Notes: generated by a model not told the origin, from the sequence alone. A DNA stretch of 44,077 nucleotides from Mycobacterium sp. 1274756.6 (GCF_001668625.1 NZ_LZLJ01000037.1:1-44077), one strand, 5' to 3'. Counted from the first letter of the stretch, positions 7,413-19,916 are shown. Program-made: numbers and translations.

Positions 7413-8198
7413 ATGGCCGAGCCGTTCTTCCGGTTGCTGGAGATCGTGGTGCCGCCGGTGGTGGCGGTCAACAAGACCAAGATCAGCTACCACGGCCTGG
7501 AGCACCTGCCCGAACGGGGCGGCGCGGTGATCGCGGTGAACCACACCAGCTACGTGGACTGGCTGCCCGCGTCGCTGGCCGCGCTGCAGCGGCGGCGGCG
7601 GCTGCGGTTCATGATCAAGGCCGAGATGCAGGACGTCGCGGCCGTCAACTACGTGATCAAGCACACCAAGCTGATCCCGGTGGACCGCGAGCGCGGCGAG
7701 CAGGCCTACCACGAGGCGGTAACCCGGCTCAAGCAGGGCGAACTGGTCGGGGTGCATCCGGAGGCGACGATCAGCCGCAGCCTCGAGCTCAAGGAGTTCA
7801 AGACCGGTGCGGCGCGGATGGCGCTGGAGGCGCAGGTCCCGCTCATCCCGATGATCGTGTGGGGCGCGCAGCGCATCTGGCCCAAGGACCACCCGAAGAA
7901 CCTGTTCCGCAACAACGTCCCGATCATGGTGGCCGCCGGCCGGCCGCTGGCGCCGCGCGGCAGCGCCGAGCAGCTCATCGCCGAGCTGCGGGAGAAGATG
8001 GTCTCGATGCTGCACGCCGTCCAGCAGGACTACCCCCATCCCACCGGCGCGCACTGGGTGCCTCGCCGGCTCGGCGGGGGCGCGCCGTCCCCGGAGGAGT
8101 CGGCGGTGCTGCGCCGGGAGGAGCTGCTCGCCCGCGCCCGGCGCCGCGAGGAGGCCGCCCGCAAACGTGCCGGCGCCCCACCGAGGCGGTCGCGGTGA
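7413..8198 (+). CDS. PlsC-type acyltransferase family protein (third of three)
   Basis: A 261-residue PlsC-family acyltransferase corresponding to Rv3814c by position. HX4D is NHTSYVD (His44, Asp49), followed by RFMIKAEMQDV and VGVHPEATISRSLELKEF; note His replaces Tyr before the PEA block found in the other two copies. The start is ATG at 7413 with a perfect AAGGAGG. It shares the C-terminal WVPRRLGGGAPS block with both paralogues, a lineage-specific tail feature. The Arg/Glu-rich end (residues 235-261) is probably a disordered basic tail. The HAD phosphatase gene starts 14 nt downstream of the stop. Distinct acyl or acceptor preferences for the three copies are plausible but inferred. Confidence 0.92.
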   Translation: MAEPFFRLLEIVVPPVVAVNKTKISYHGLEHLPERGGAVIAVNHTSYVDWLPASLAALQRRRRLRFMIKAEMQDVAAVNYVIKHTKLIPVDRERGEQAYHEAVTRLKQGELVGVHPEATISRSLELKEFKTGAARMALEAQVPLIPMIVWGAQRIWPKDHPKNLFRNNVPIMVAAGRPLAPRGSAEQLIAELREKMVSMLHAVQQDYPHPTGAHWVPRRLGGGAPSPEESAVLRREELLARARRREEAARKRAGAPPRRSR

Positions 8199-8211
8199 TG
8201 GCCGGATCGCG

Positions 8212-9027
8212 GTGAGGGCGGCGCCGGCGCTGATCGCCAGCGACGTCGACGGCACCCTGCTCGACGACGACGACACCATCAGCCCGCGGACCCGCGCGGC
8301 GGTGCTCGCCGCGCTCGACGGCGGCGCCCGGTTCATCCTGGCCACCGGGCGGCCGCCGCGCTGGGTGCGCCCGGTGATCGACGAACTCGGGTTCGCCCCG
8401 ACGGCGGTCTGCGCCAATGGTGCGGTGATCTACGACCCCGCCACCGACCGCGTCCTCGCCGCCCGCACGCTCAGCCCCGACGCCCTGGTCAAGCTCGCCG
8501 ACGTGGTGGCCCGCGCGCTGCCGGGGGCGGGGCTGGCGGTCGAACGCATCGGGGAGCGGGCGCACGACGCCGCCAGCCCGCAGTTCGTCAGCTCCCCGGG
8601 CTATCACCACGCTTGGCTCAACCCGGACAACACCGAGGTGTCGATGGCGGACCTGCTCAGCGCGCCCGCGGTCAAGCTGCTGGTCGGCATGCCCGGGGCG
8701 CGCAGCGCCGACATGGCCGCCGCGCTGATCCGCCACGGCGCGGCGGCGGAGGTGACCTTCTCCACCGACCGGGGGCTGGTCGAGGTCGTGCCGCCGGGGA
8801 TCAGCAAAGCCACCGGCATCGCCGAGATCACCGGGCCGCTGGGCATCGCCGACACCGAGGTGCTGGCGTTCGGCGACATGCCCAACGACGTGCCGATGCT
8901 GCAGCGCGCCGGTCACGGGGTGGCGATGGGCAACGCGCACCCGATCGCGATCGCGGCGGCCGACGAGGTCACCGCGGCCAACACCGACGACGGGCTGGCC
9001 CGGGTGCTGGAGCGGTGGTGGCCGTGA
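8212..9027 (+). CDS. Cof-type HAD-superfamily hydrolase, Rv3813c-like
   Basis: A 271-residue phosphatase of the HAD superfamily, Cof/type IIB. Motif I is DVDGT (nucleophile Asp11, general acid Asp13), motif III includes the Lys of GISKATG, and motif IV is FGDMPNDVPML. Such enzymes dephosphorylate sugar phosphates, nucleotides or cofactors in the cytoplasm; the substrate is unknown. I chose the GTG at 8212 (MRAAPALIASDVDG) rather than an ATG at 8167 inside the preceding gene, because it gives the family length (about 273 aa in M. tuberculosis). It is the last gene of the acyltransferase operon, so lipid-phosphate metabolism is a reasonable guess. It converges with the PGRP gene, 9 nt between stops. 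Confidence 0.9.
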   Translation: MRAAPALIASDVDGTLLDDDDTISPRTRAAVLAALDGGARFILATGRPPRWVRPVIDELGFAPTAVCANGAVIYDPATDRVLAARTLSPDALVKLADVVARALPGAGLAVERIGERAHDAASPQFVSSPGYHHAWLNPDNTEVSMADLLSAPAVKLLVGMPGARSADMAAALIRHGAAAEVTFSTDRGLVEVVPPGISKATGIAEITGPLGIADTEVLAFGDMPNDVPMLQRAGHGVAMGNAHPIAIAAADEVTAANTDDGLARVLERWWP

Positions 9028-9036
9028 GCGGCGGGC

Positions 9037-10659
9037 TCAGTCGAGCGGGCTGACCGGCGGGGAGAACCGCTCGAGCTGCACCGGGGGGCCACCGGCGGTC
9101 GGCGGCGGCAACACCTGCGCCAGCCCGTCGACCACCCGGGTCACCGTGCCGGTGAGCCGGTCGAAGTTCAGCGTCCCGTGCTGGAAGTTCTGCCCGATCC
9201 ACTGCGGTTCCTGGATCTCGCCGCTGGTCGGCAGGCCGAGCACGCCGCGCTCGTAGCCGAGTGCGGCCCACGCGTCGTAGATCGCCCCGGTCAGCGGCTG
9301 TGCGCCGGTCTGCGGCGACCAGTACATCGCGCCGTGGGTGAAGGTGGCGTAGCGGGTGGCGTCGGCGCCGGCGGACTCCGGGGAGGTGGGGGCGCCCAGC
9401 ACGCTGTCCATGCCGCCCATCGCCTGCCAGCGGGCCAGGATCGCCCCGCCCTGCAGGGCGTCGATCAGGTCCTCGGGTCCGGCGGGCCGGGTGAACCGGG
9501 CCGCCTCGGTGCGGATCCAGTCCAGCATCGCGTAGGCCTGGTGGCCGGGGCAGTCGGTGGCCCCGACGTCGCGGTGGGTGAAGATCGCCGGCAGGGTGGC
9601 GACGGTGTCGCGGACGACGCTGGTGTAGGCGCCGCCGGCGGACCGCAGCGTCGCGGTGCCCAGCGGGTCCACCCCGTCGAGGCTGAGCCGCCACCCCAGC
9701 AGCCGCGCCACCGTGCGGGCCTGGATCGCGGTGGGCGGCTCGTCGTCGAAGTTGCCCAGCATCGCCACGCCCCAGGTGCCGGTGTTGAACCCGCCGGTGT
9801 GCGAGCCGCGCACGGCGCGGTTGATGCCGCCGGCGCGGCCCTCGAAGACCTGACCGTACTTGTCGACCAGGGCGTTGTAGGCGATGTCGCACCAGCCCAG
9901 CGTGCGGGTGTGGTAGGCCTGGATCGCCCGGACGATCGCCGCCGAGTCCTGCGGGCTGTAGTCGTTGCTGCCGGCGGTGTGGTGCACGACGGCCGCGCGC
10001 AGGCGGTCGTCGTAGCCGGTCGGGCAGCGGGTGGTCTCGTCCGCGCCCCACTGGCCGCGGCCGATGATCGCGGGCGGCTGACCCGGTGGGGTCACCGCGT
10101 TCGGCGGGGTCCACTGCGCGTCGACGGGGGCTTGGGGCGGTGAGATCAACACCGCCGAGACGTTCTGGCCCAGCGACTCCTCGGTCGCGGCGGGCCGGTA
10201 TCCCAAGCCGGTGTCGGGTTGCTCGGTCCGGCCGCCGGTGGTGGGTGCGGCCCCGGCGGGCCGGCGCACCTCGATCTGCACGGCGTGGGTGCGCCCGACG
10301 AATACCGGTTCGGTGCCGCGGCGGCGGGTGGCGGCGTCGTCGCCGGTGAACTCGGGGGCTTCCACCTCGAACCACGGTCCCCACCCGCCGTGCTCGGCGC
10401 GGGCGCGCACCCGCGCCGACGTGCCGGTCAGGTCGCTGCCGGTCAGCGCGATGAGGGAGAACGGGGTGTCCTGGCTGATCTCGCGGACGCTGACCCCGCC
10501 GCCGAGGTCGGGCAGCGCCTGCTCGGCCAGGCGGGTCTCGGCCGCGTTCGGCGGCGCGGGGTGCTCGTTCGAGCCGCCGTCGAGCGCCCACGGCAGGATC
10601 ACGACGGTGGCGGCGATGGCGGTGAGCAGCATCGTCGGCGCGGGGCGGCGGGACGGCAC
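9037..10659 (-). CDS. secreted peptidoglycan-recognition / N-acetylmuramoyl-L-alanine amidase protein with LGFP repeats, Rv3811-like
   Basis: A 540-residue exported protein. An N-terminal hydrophobic signal or anchor (about 9-25) is followed by a linker and beta-rich region (50-190). The PGRP/amidase type 2 domain (about 197-390) has zinc ligands visible as HHTAGS (His226/227), His362 and Cys370 in THRDVGATDCPGH. Two or three LGFP-type repeats (LGAPTSPES..., LGLPTSGEIQEP..., about 405-510) follow, a module associated with cell-wall anchoring in mycolata. The expected reaction is cleavage of the N-acetylmuramoyl-L-alanine bond, or binding of peptidoglycan, in the cell wall. The start is GTG at 10659 with a -10 hexamer 6 nt before it. 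Length matches Rv3811 (539 aa). PE_PGRS62, its neighbour in M. tuberculosis, is absent. Confidence 0.92.
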   Translation of the reverse strand: MPSRRPAPTMLLTAIAATVVILPWALDGGSNEHPAPPNAAETRLAEQALPDLGGGVSVREISQDTPFSLIALTGSDLTGTSARVRARAEHGGWGPWFEVEAPEFTGDDAATRRRGTEPVFVGRTHAVQIEVRRPAGAAPTTGGRTEQPDTGLGYRPAATEESLGQNVSAVLISPPQAPVDAQWTPPNAVTPPGQPPAIIGRGQWGADETTRCPTGYDDRLRAAVVHHTAGSNDYSPQDSAAIVRAIQAYHTRTLGWCDIAYNALVDKYGQVFEGRAGGINRAVRGSHTGGFNTGTWGVAMLGNFDDEPPTAIQARTVARLLGWRLSLDGVDPLGTATLRSAGGAYTSVVRDTVATLPAIFTHRDVGATDCPGHQAYAMLDWIRTEAARFTRPAGPEDLIDALQGGAILARWQAMGGMDSVLGAPTSPESAGADATRYATFTHGAMYWSPQTGAQPLTGAIYDAWAALGYERGVLGLPTSGEIQEPQWIGQNFQHGTLNFDRLTGTVTRVVDGLAQVLPPPTAGGPPVQLERFSPPVSPLD

Positions 10660-10665
10660 GCGTCG

Positions 10666-10671
10666 ATGTTA
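10666..10671 (-). promoter_or_regulatory. -10 hexamer TAACAT of a predicted leaderless PGRP-gene promoter
   Basis: On the minus strand TAACAT is followed by 6 nt (CGACGC) and the GTG start, with no ribosome binding site. This places the transcription start at the GTG. The hexamer lies inside the proximal half of an 11-bp-period direct repeat (10667-10683), so a bound regulator would occlude it. Confidence 0.5.
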
Positions 10672-10683
10672 CGTACGTGTCAC
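10667..10683 (-). promoter_or_regulatory. direct repeat GTGACA-N5-GTAACA, candidate MtrA-type operator
   Basis: Minus strand: GTGACA (10683-10678), five bases CGTAC, GTAACA (10672-10667). The 11-bp start-to-start period is that of OmpR-family regulators binding as head-to-tail dimers. The half-sites resemble GTMACA elements reported for the actinobacterial MtrA regulator, which is known to control peptidoglycan-remodelling genes. Binding here is inference. Confidence 0.4.
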
Positions 10684-10730
10684 AAGTTATAGATGTTTCG
10701 ACACGACATTAGTGGGAAAATAGTGACTCA

Positions 10731-10812
10731 ACCTGTAACGGCACCGCAGAGTCTCTGAGTTGCTGGATCCGCCCGGTCCAGGCTCCCTCTGCGGTGCCGT
10801 TGGGTAACAGGT
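10731..10812 (-). terminator. long hairpin between erp and the PGRP gene (terminator or structured RNA)
   Basis: A perfect 15-bp inverted repeat (10737-10751 with 10787-10801; arm AACGGCACCGCAGAG) is extended by a further 6-bp pairing ACCTGT/ACAGGT (10731-10736 with 10807-10812) beyond a 5-nt bulge. The 35-nt loop holds a small inner 5-bp stem (CTGGA/TCCAG). It begins 2 nt after the erp stop, as expected for the erp terminator, but lacks an adjacent U-run. Function as a terminator is inferred from position. Confidence 0.65.
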
Positions 10813-10814
10813 CG

Positions 10815-11726
10815 TTACTGCAGGGCCGCGTCGGCGGCGTCGGTCGCCGCCCCGGCCGCGTCGGTCGCGGCGTCGGTGGCGGCCGCTGCCGGTGCCGCGG
10901 GGTTGACGCCCTGCGCGGCCTGGGTGATCGACGGCATCACCACGCCCTTGAGCAGGTCCATCACCTGGCCCGCCCCCAGCTGCTGAGCGGCGCTCATCAC
11001 GTCGCTGACGATGCCGCCGCCGGACGAGGTCGCCGGCGCGACCGGCATCGCGCCCAGGGAGGGGTCACCGAGGATGGGGTAGGTGCCCATCGACGGGTCC
11101 ATCCCGATCGGGGCGGTGATCGGCATCTCGCTGGGGCCGATCGGGGAGAGCCCGTCGGTGGGCCCGAGCAGCGCCGGGTCCACGCCGGGCAGCGTGGCCG
11201 CCGGGTTGGTCAACCCCGGATCCACGCCGGGCAGGGCGCCGGCCGGGTTGACGCCGGGCAGGGCCCCACCCGGGTCGGGCAGGGCGCCGGCCGGATCGGT
11301 CAGGCCGGGGGAGAGCTGCGCGGGATCGGTCAGCCCCGGCAGCGCCCCGGTCGGGCTGGTCAGACCCGGGTTGGTCAGCGCCGGGTTGGTCAGCCCCGGT
11401 GAGGTCAACCCCGGCGAGGTCAGCCCCGGGGAGGTCAGGCCCGGCGAGGTCAGGCCGGGGCTGGTGGCCGGCATCGCCCCGGCGGGGCTCAGGCCCGTCG
11501 GCACCGGCGGCAGGTTGATCCCGAACTGGGAGAGGCCCTGGCTCAGCGCCGACATCAGTTCGTTCGGCAGATCGGTCACCACTGCAGCGCGGACGAAGTC
11601 GGGCTGCTCCGGGACGGCGCTGGCGCTCAACTCGGAAACGGTGACTACGGCAAATGGACTTGCGACTGCCAGCGCGGCGACTGCGCTCATGGCTGTCGAG
11701 AGCTTGCGTCGACGTCGGTTCGGCAC
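10815..11726 (-). CDS. erp: exported repetitive protein Erp (PirG)
   Basis: A 303-residue secreted surface protein, the Rv3810 homologue, known in mycobacteria as a virulence-associated exported repetitive protein. A basic N terminus and hydrophobic core (about 12-31) end in a signal-peptidase-like ASA site near residue 37. A conserved globular part (about 38-85) precedes the species-variable repeat region (about 89-187) built on PGLTS units, five of them perfect in a row, then degenerate PGLTDP, PGVDP and PGVNP units. A C-terminal conserved region ends in an Ala/Asp-rich tail. The start is GTG at 11726 with GAGGAG about 8 nt upstream. It is divergent from glf. The number of repeats varies between mycobacterial species. 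Confidence 0.95.
   Translation of the reverse strand: MPNRRRRKLSTAMSAVAALAVASPFAVVTVSELSASAVPEQPDFVRAAVVTDLPNELMSALSQGLSQFGINLPPVPTGLSPAGAMPATSPGLTSPGLTSPGLTSPGLTSPGLTNPALTNPGLTSPTGALPGLTDPAQLSPGLTDPAGALPDPGGALPGVNPAGALPGVDPGLTNPAATLPGVDPALLGPTDGLSPIGPSEMPITAPIGMDPSMGTYPILGDPSLGAMPVAPATSSGGGIVSDVMSAAQQLGAGQVMDLLKGVVMPSITQAAQGVNPAAPAAAATDAATDAAGAATDAADAALQ
11166..11462 (-). repeat. PGLTS-type tandem repeat tract within erp
   Basis: The DNA encodes about 20 five-to-seven-residue units: perfect PGLTS units at the promoter-proximal end, degrading to PALTN, PGLTD, PGVNP and PGVDP. The perfect units occupy roughly 11390-11462. Such tracts are prone to slippage and vary in copy number between species and strains. 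Confidence 0.9.
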
Positions 11727-11789
11727 GGAAGTCTCCTCAATGGTGGACTACTGCATCGGGTGCAGCACGGCAGGGAGCCGCTGTGATCG

Positions 11790-11822
11790 ATGGTACGAGT
11801 GTGAATAGTGAGATTGGTGTGA
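11790..11822 (-). promoter_or_regulatory. erp promoter: -10 TACCAT with upstream TCAC direct repeat
   Basis: On the minus strand a TACCAT -10 hexamer (11795-11790) would give a leader of about 57 nt before the erp GTG. Overlapping the -35 zone is TCACACC (11822-11816), AATC, TCACTAT (11811-11805), an 11-bp-period direct repeat close to the mycobacterial PhoP box (TCACAGC-N4-TCACAGC; 10 of 14 bases) and to GTCACA elements of MtrA. Regulator identity is inferred. Confidence 0.45.
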
Positions 11823-11903
11823 CGAGATCGAATCGTGAGCCAATCGCGATCTGCCGCGCTGCGGTCACCCGGAGCGGCGCGGCGGGAACGTCGCCGGGTC
11901 CGA

Positions 11904-11909
11904 TACTCT
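11904..11909 (+). promoter_or_regulatory. -10 hexamer TACTCT of a predicted near-leaderless glf promoter
   Basis: TACTCT lies 8 nt before the ATG of glf, with no Shine-Dalgarno in between. It would drive the whole glf-glfT2-PAP2-ubiA-aftB operon with a leader of 0-2 nt. The spacing is the same as that found before embA and embC. Confidence 0.5.
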
Positions 11910-11911
11910 AG

Positions 11912-15029
<3,118 letters not shown>

Positions 15030-15033
<4 letters not shown>

Positions 15034-15569
15034 GCGAACCCGGCGCGCCGCACGGCGAGGTCGCCGCCATGGTGGCGGTGCAGTCGGCGCTGGCCGACCG
15101 GCCCGGCGCGCTGGCGACGGCCCGCGCGCTGTCCTACTTCGGGGAACACAGCCTGGGCTGGCTGGCCCTGGCCGCGCTGGGCGCCCTGGCGCGGCCGCGC
15201 CGCCGGCGCGACTGGCTGCTGGCCGCGGCCGGCACGCTGGCCGCGCACGCCGCCGCGGTGCTGATCAAGCGGGTGGTGCGCAGGCAGCGCCCGCACCACC
15301 CGGCGGTGGCGGTCAACGTCGGCACCCCGAGCCGGCTGAGCTTCCCGTCGGCGCACGCCACCTCCACCACCGCCGCGGCGATCCTGCTGGGCCGCGCCAG
15401 CGGGCTGCGGCTGCCGGCGGTGCTGGTCCCGCCGATGGCGCTCTCGCGGATACTGCTGGGAGTGCACTACCCCAGCGACGTGGCGGCCGGGGTCGTCGTC
15501 GGCGCCGCCGTCGCGTCCGCCGCGGCCCGGCTGGACGCCCGAGCAGAAGGAACGAGCGCAGGTCCATGA
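15030..15569 (+). CDS. PAP2-family lipid phosphatase (Rv3807c-like, putative decaprenylphosphoryl-5-phosphoribose phosphatase)
   Basis: A 179-residue membrane protein of the PAP2 acid phosphatase superfamily. The three motifs are KRVVRRQRP (Lys80 to Pro88), FPSAHATS (PSAH at 106-109) and SRILLGVHYPSD (Arg140, His146, Asp150). Hydrophobic segments near 41-55, 62-80, 112-138 and 150-166 suggest four to six membrane helices. Homologue Rv3807c has been proposed to remove the 5-phosphate from decaprenylphosphoryl-5-phosphoribose made by the adjacent UbiA, on the route to decaprenylphosphoryl-arabinose. The start is GTG at 15030, overlapping the glfT2 stop (GTGA); the long upstream extension of this frame lies inside glfT2 and is not real. 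The stop overlaps ubiA by 4 nt. Confidence 0.92.
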
Positions 15570-16483
15570 GCAAGATCGACGAGGCGCCGGCGACCGGCGG
15601 ACCCCCGAGCAACCTGGCCGTCGGCGTGATCAAGGCGGTCCGGCCCCGCCAGTGGGTCAAGAACGTCCTGGTGGTGGCCGCACCGCTGGCGGCGCTGGGC
15701 CGCCTCGACGTCGACTACCGCGCGGTGGCGATCAAGGTGCTGGTCGCCTTCGTGGTGTTCTGCCTGGCGGCCTCGGCGATCTACCTGGTCAACGATGCGC
15801 GGGACGTCGAGGCCGACCGCGCCCACCCCACCAAACGGTTCCGGCCGATCGCCGCCGGCGTGGTCCCCGAATGGCTGGCCTACAGCCTGGCGGCGCTGCT
15901 CGGCGCCGCCTCGCTGGGCATCGCGGCGACGGTGACCCCCAACCTGGCGTTGGTGATGGCGGTCTATCTGGCCATGCAGCTGGCGTACTGCTTCGGGCTC
16001 AAACACCAGGCCGTCATCGACATCTCCATCGTCTCTTCGGCCTACCTGCTGCGCGCCATCGCCGGTGGGGTGGCCGCCGAGATCCCGCTGTCGCAGTGGT
16101 TCCTGCTGGTGATGGCGTTCGGGTCGCTGTTCATGGTGGCCGGCAAGCGCTACGCCGAGCTGCAGCTGGCCGAGCGCACCGGCGCCAAGATCCGGAAATC
16201 GCTGGAGAGCTACACCAGCACCTACCTGCGGTTCGTCTGGACGCTGTCGGCCACGGCGATGGTGGTGTGCTACTCGCTGTTCGCGTTCGAACGCGACCAC
16301 GGCTCCGGCTCCTGGTACGCCATCTCGATCATCCCGATCACCATCGGGCTGCTGCGCTACGCGGTCGACGTCGACGGCGGGTTGGCCGGCGAGCCCGAGG
16401 ACATCCTGCGCCGCGACCGCGTGCTGCAGCTGCTGGCCCTGGCCTGGCTCGGATCCGTCGGTGTCGCCGTTGCCTGCGGTTAG
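15566..16483 (+). CDS. ubiA: decaprenyl-phosphate phosphoribosyltransferase (UbiA, DPPR synthase)
   Basis: A 305-residue UbiA-superfamily integral membrane prenyltransferase, the Rv3806c homologue. It transfers 5-phosphoribose from PRPP to decaprenyl phosphate, the first committed step to DPA, the arabinan donor. The first Asp-rich motif is LVNDARDVEADR (Asn76, Asp77, Asp80, Asp84), which binds Mg2+ and PRPP; the second polar loop is around YCFGLKHQAVIDISI (residues 150-157 region). About eight or nine hydrophobic helices are visible. The start ATG at 15566 overlaps the PAP2 stop; length fits the 302-aa homologue. Mutations in ubiA are linked to ethambutol resistance in M. tuberculosis. The 3' end overlaps the annotated aftB start by 23 nt. 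Confidence 0.95.
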   Translation: MSKIDEAPATGGPPSNLAVGVIKAVRPRQWVKNVLVVAAPLAALGRLDVDYRAVAIKVLVAFVVFCLAASAIYLVNDARDVEADRAHPTKRFRPIAAGVVPEWLAYSLAALLGAASLGIAATVTPNLALVMAVYLAMQLAYCFGLKHQAVIDISIVSSAYLLRAIAGGVAAEIPLSQWFLLVMAFGSLFMVAGKRYAELQLAERTGAKIRKSLESYTSTYLRFVWTLSATAMVVCYSLFAFERDHGSGSWYAISIIPITIGLLRYAVDVDGGLAGEPEDILRRDRVLQLLALAWLGSVGVAVACG

Positions 16484-18440
16484 CGTCCGGCCGACGGAGC
16501 GGCCGGCGAACCGGTCGCCGGCCTGGCCGGTCTACCCCTACGACGCCACGGTGCGCGCCAGCCTGTGGATCAGCGTCATCGTGGTCACCGCGCTGTTCGG
16601 CTGGGGTGCCTGGCAGCGCCGGTGGATCTCCGACGACGGGCTGATCGTGCTGCGCACCGTGCGCAACCTGCTGGCCGGCAACGGCCCGGTCTTCAACGCC
16701 GGCGAGCGCATCGAGGCCAACACCTCCACCGCCTGGACCTACCTGGTCTACCTGGGCAGCTGGGTGGGCGGACCGGTGCGGCTGGAGTACGTGGTGCTCG
16801 CGCTGGCGTTTTCGCTGAGCCTGCTGGGCATGGCGCTGGCGATGCTGGGCACCGCCCGCCTGTACGCGCCCGGGCTGCGCGGCCAGCGCGCGCTGATGCT
16901 GCCCGCCGGGGCGCTGGTCTACCTCGCGCTGCCCCCGGCCCGGGACTTCGCCACCTCCGGGCTGGAGTGCGGACTGACGCTGGCCTACCTCGGTCTGCTG
17001 TGGTGGATGATGGTCTGCTGGGCGCAGGCCCCGCGCTCCGGGCCGCCGAGCCGACTGTTCACCGCCGCACTGGCTTTCGTGGCCGGCTGCAGTGTCCTGG
17101 TCCGCCCGGAGCTGGCCCTGATGGGCGGGCTGGCGCTGGTGATGATGCTGGTGGCCGCCGGCGGCTGGCGGGCCCGCACCCTGATCCTGGTCGCCGGTGG
17201 CCTGCTGCCCGTCGGCTACCAGATCTTCCGGATGGGCTACTACGGACTGGTGGTGCCCGGCACCGCGCTGGCCAAGGACGCCGCCGGCGACAAATGGCAG
17301 CAGGGCTGGCGATACCTGGCCAACTTCACCGGCCCGTATGCCCTGTGGATCCCGGCGCTGCTGCTGGTCGCCCTGGTGCCGGTGCTGCTGATCACCCGCG
17401 GCAACCCGTGGTGGCTGCAGCCCCCGGCCGCGACCTCCCGGCGCGGACTGGCCCGGGCGGTGCAGAGCCCCGCGGCGGTGGTGGCGTTCATGGTCATCAG
17501 CGGCCTGCTGCAGGCCGCCTACTGGACCCGCCAGGGCGGCGACTTCATGCACGCGCGGGTGCTGCTGGCCCCGGTGTTCTGCCTCATCACCCCGCTGGCG
17601 GTGGTGCCGCTGGTCATCCCCGACGGCAGCCGGATCTCCAAGGAGACCGGCTACTGGCTGGCCGGCGCGGTCGGGTTGCTGTGGCTCGGGCTGGCCGGCT
17701 GGTCGCTGTGGGCGGCCAACTCCGCCGGCATGGGCGCCAACGCCACCCGCATCGGCTACGACGGCATCATCGACGAGCGCAAGTTCTACTCCCAGGCCAC
17801 CGGGCACGCCCACCCGTTGACCGCCGCCGACTACCTCGACTACCCGCGGATGCGGGCGGCGCTGATCGCGCTGAACAACACCCCCGACGGCGCGCTGCTG
17901 CTGCCGTCGGGCAACTACGACCAGTGGGACGTGGTGCCGGCCATTCCGCCGCCCCCCGATCAGCAGGAGCCGGGCCGCAAACCGCCGCACACCGTCTTCT
18001 TCACCAACCTGGGCATGGTCAGCATGAACGTCGGCCTGCACGTGCGGGTGATCGACCAGATCGGCCTGGCCAACCCGCTGGCCGCGCACACCGACCGCCT
18101 CGACCACGCCCGCATCGGCCACGACAAGGACCTCTTCCCGGACTGGGCGGTCGCCGAGGGCCCGTTCCTGAAGCAGCACCCCTACCTGCCGCCCTATCTC
18201 GACGAGGGCTGGGTCGAGCAGGCCCAGGCCGCACTCCGGTGCCCGGCGACCGAGGCGGTGCTCGCCTCGGTGCGCGCCCCGATGGGCCCGCGCCGGTTCG
18301 TGTCGAACCTGGTGCACGCCTACGAGTTCACCCGCTACCGCATCGACCGGGTGCCGCTGTATGAGTTGATCCGCTGCGGACTCGAGATACCCGAGACCGA
18401 CCCCGACCCCTACACCGGGCTGCCCGCGACCGGGCCGTGA
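16461..18440 (+). CDS. aftB: terminal beta-(1->2)-arabinofuranosyltransferase AftB
   Basis: A GT-C family polytopic membrane protein, the Rv3805c homologue, that caps arabinan with terminal beta-1,2-arabinofuranose from DPA on the periplasmic side. The first periplasmic loop holds the Asp pair typical of the family in RWISDDGLIVLRTVRNLL, followed by about ten hydrophobic segments and a soluble C-terminal domain (about residues 430-659). Two starts are possible: GTG at 16461 (659 aa, overlapping ubiA by 23 nt) and GTG at 16551 (629 aa, starting MRASLWISV), which is nearer the 627-aa length I recall for M. tuberculosis. I give the longer frame because it couples to ubiA. Last gene of the operon. 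Confidence 0.93.
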   Translation: MSPLPAVSVRPTERPANRSPAWPVYPYDATVRASLWISVIVVTALFGWGAWQRRWISDDGLIVLRTVRNLLAGNGPVFNAGERIEANTSTAWTYLVYLGSWVGGPVRLEYVVLALAFSLSLLGMALAMLGTARLYAPGLRGQRALMLPAGALVYLALPPARDFATSGLECGLTLAYLGLLWWMMVCWAQAPRSGPPSRLFTAALAFVAGCSVLVRPELALMGGLALVMMLVAAGGWRARTLILVAGGLLPVGYQIFRMGYYGLVVPGTALAKDAAGDKWQQGWRYLANFTGPYALWIPALLLVALVPVLLITRGNPWWLQPPAATSRRGLARAVQSPAAVVAFMVISGLLQAAYWTRQGGDFMHARVLLAPVFCLITPLAVVPLVIPDGSRISKETGYWLAGAVGLLWLGLAGWSLWAANSAGMGANATRIGYDGIIDERKFYSQATGHAHPLTAADYLDYPRMRAALIALNNTPDGALLLPSGNYDQWDVVPAIPPPPDQQEPGRKPPHTVFFTNLGMVSMNVGLHVRVIDQIGLANPLAAHTDRLDHARIGHDKDLFPDWAVAEGPFLKQHPYLPPYLDEGWVEQAQAALRCPATEAVLASVRAPMGPRRFVSNLVHAYEFTRYRIDRVPLYELIRCGLEIPETDPDPYTGLPATGP

Positions 18441-19799
<1,359 letters not shown>

Positions 19800-19916
19800 C
19801 CGACACCACGGCGCGATAGCCGTGAGCGGTTCGTCCGCAACGTGTTCGACGGCGGTGCCCTGCGGGGCGCCGCCGTCGGCCGTATCGGCCCGCCGCGACC
19901 GGCCGGTGTGATTCAC

